Shown: in pieces, positions 63,174 to 64,000 of the stretch
Layout of the letters: every line of letters begins with the position of its first letter
Position numbering within the stretch: the stretch's first letter is position 1
NCBI GenBank assembly: GCA_032158295.1
Contig: CM063251.1
Coordinates: 8,533,016-8,597,015 of the forward strand
Source of the DNA: Pycnopodia helianthoides
Taxonomy: Eukaryota > Echinodermata > Asteroidea > Forcipulatida > Asteriidae
DNA: 64,000 nt
Direction of reading: 5' to 3'
The notes under the pieces: generated by a model
Database searches by the model: none
Told to the model about the DNA's origin: nothing
Seen by the model: the letters and a program-made list of their open reading frames with translations, nothing else
Program-made: the position numbers and the translations under genes

Positions 63174-64000
63174 GTAAGTAACTTTTTTTAAAGGTAAGAT
63201 TTTTTATGGTATTAATGTTTGGAAAATTTCAATCTGTGCAATCAAGGAAGGTTTGTTGCATGGTAAATAGAACTTGTTTCAAATCATTTCTGGTTGCATA
63301 GGCAAACAAGCAATGGCTTTGTTTAGCATCATTCTGCATCACCATAACCGCCAACGGGAATTGTTCCTGAGATTGTTTGGCAGGTTTGCTTTTTCAGATT
63401 TTAAAGAAAAGAATGCTATTCATGCCAATAAGTCATAAGGGTACCCTCAAGGTATGCTCACCTGTGTATTTTTTAGTGCTACTGTGTGTCTGTATGGTGT
63501 CTTCACACACTTTAAACAGCCACTCCTTGAGTGTTTTTACCGGTTAACCTCTCGGAGAATGACAATGAGCTTGAATAACTTGATGTTGATGAAGATTTTC
63601 TCCACTTCCACAGCTGCCAGTTTTTACCAATTCCCTCAAAATTTGCTGCCAACAAAAAGCTTGGCCCTAAAATGCAAACTTTTGAAGTTGCACTTGTTAG
63701 ATTGCTGCAAAGTGTAACTGCGTGCAGCTGTCCAAATGCTGACAAGTTTGATTTGTGTGAAGCACTACTTCACAGCTTTTATTCAGCAAGGCTGGCATGG
63801 CACTGCTTGCCGTAACAATGCATCAGCCATTTGAAGATAAAGTGTTGTTTGAAGAGGAGATGAGCATTCTGTACCTGCCTCACCTCCCGGAAGGCTTGAG
63901 AGGCAATTGGGACTGTAATGTATTCATACACTATGTTAATGAGCAGAGGTTGAGCATGCATACTGCATAGCTTATAATAAAGCACTCATGATACTGGCAA
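63174..64000. other. Intron 9 (partial)
   Basis: Begins with GTAAGT and runs off the window. GGCCCTAAAATGCAAACTTT near 63662 recurs near 20690. No exon recognised. Confidence 0.5.

Overview
This is a stretch of a metazoan nuclear genome, most likely an echinoderm and possibly a sea star. The base composition is AT-rich, exons are sparse and bounded by GT-AG introns, and there are many nested transposons of animal types. Short TTAA-flanked repeats and the frequent self-complementary TACATGTACATGTA motif also fit. The species call is inferred from repeat style and protein similarity remembered, not from a search.

One host gene can be read with confidence. It is an ATXN7L3 (Sgf11-type) subunit of the SAGA deubiquitinase module on the + strand. 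Nine coding exons (9458-9514, 20346-20471, 32493-32668, 35464-35552, 38615-38692, 46539-46609, 59712-59815, 62754-62855, 63022-63173) join in phase into at least 318 codons spread over about 54 kb. They carry the N-terminal ENY2-binding helix region, the Sgf11 zinc finger and an SCA7-type zinc-binding domain. The last exon or exons lie beyond the right edge.

Nearly everything else is mobile DNA. 1-9425 (upstream): a TIR element carrying a (CCCCTA)n tract, a broken Tigger/pogo transposase, a truncated LINE interrupted by a TTAA MITE, an orphan transposon-like ORF and a 50-bp-arm hairpin. Intron 1: TTAA MITEs, an L2/CR1 LINE tail, a five-copy CCAAT-box cluster, a Penelope-like element split by a BED-finger hAT-like element, a hAT element with perfect 8-bp target duplications, and a tRNA-like SINE. 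Intron 2: a head-to-tail series of hairpin-ended, CRE-rich repeat units hosting a 1.9-kb TIR element and a 655-bp foldback. Intron 3: a 23-bp minisatellite with two alternating variants. Intron 4: an L2/CR1 LINE with a 170-bp MITE in its RT. Intron 5: a SINE, an internally deleted DIRS1-type retrotransposon with its inverted repeats and internal complementary region, and a TIR element with subterminal repeats. Intron 6: several LINE remnants, one interrupted by a TTAA MITE whose removal rejoins the reading frame exactly. Intron 7: a tRNA-derived SINE and another hairpin-ended unit.

No second host gene, CRISPR array, rRNA or convincing functional tRNA was found. The window reads as a long-intron housekeeping chromatin gene that has taken up transposons of almost every eukaryotic class. 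Superfamily names rest on motifs, TIRs and target duplications read by eye; no database search was run.
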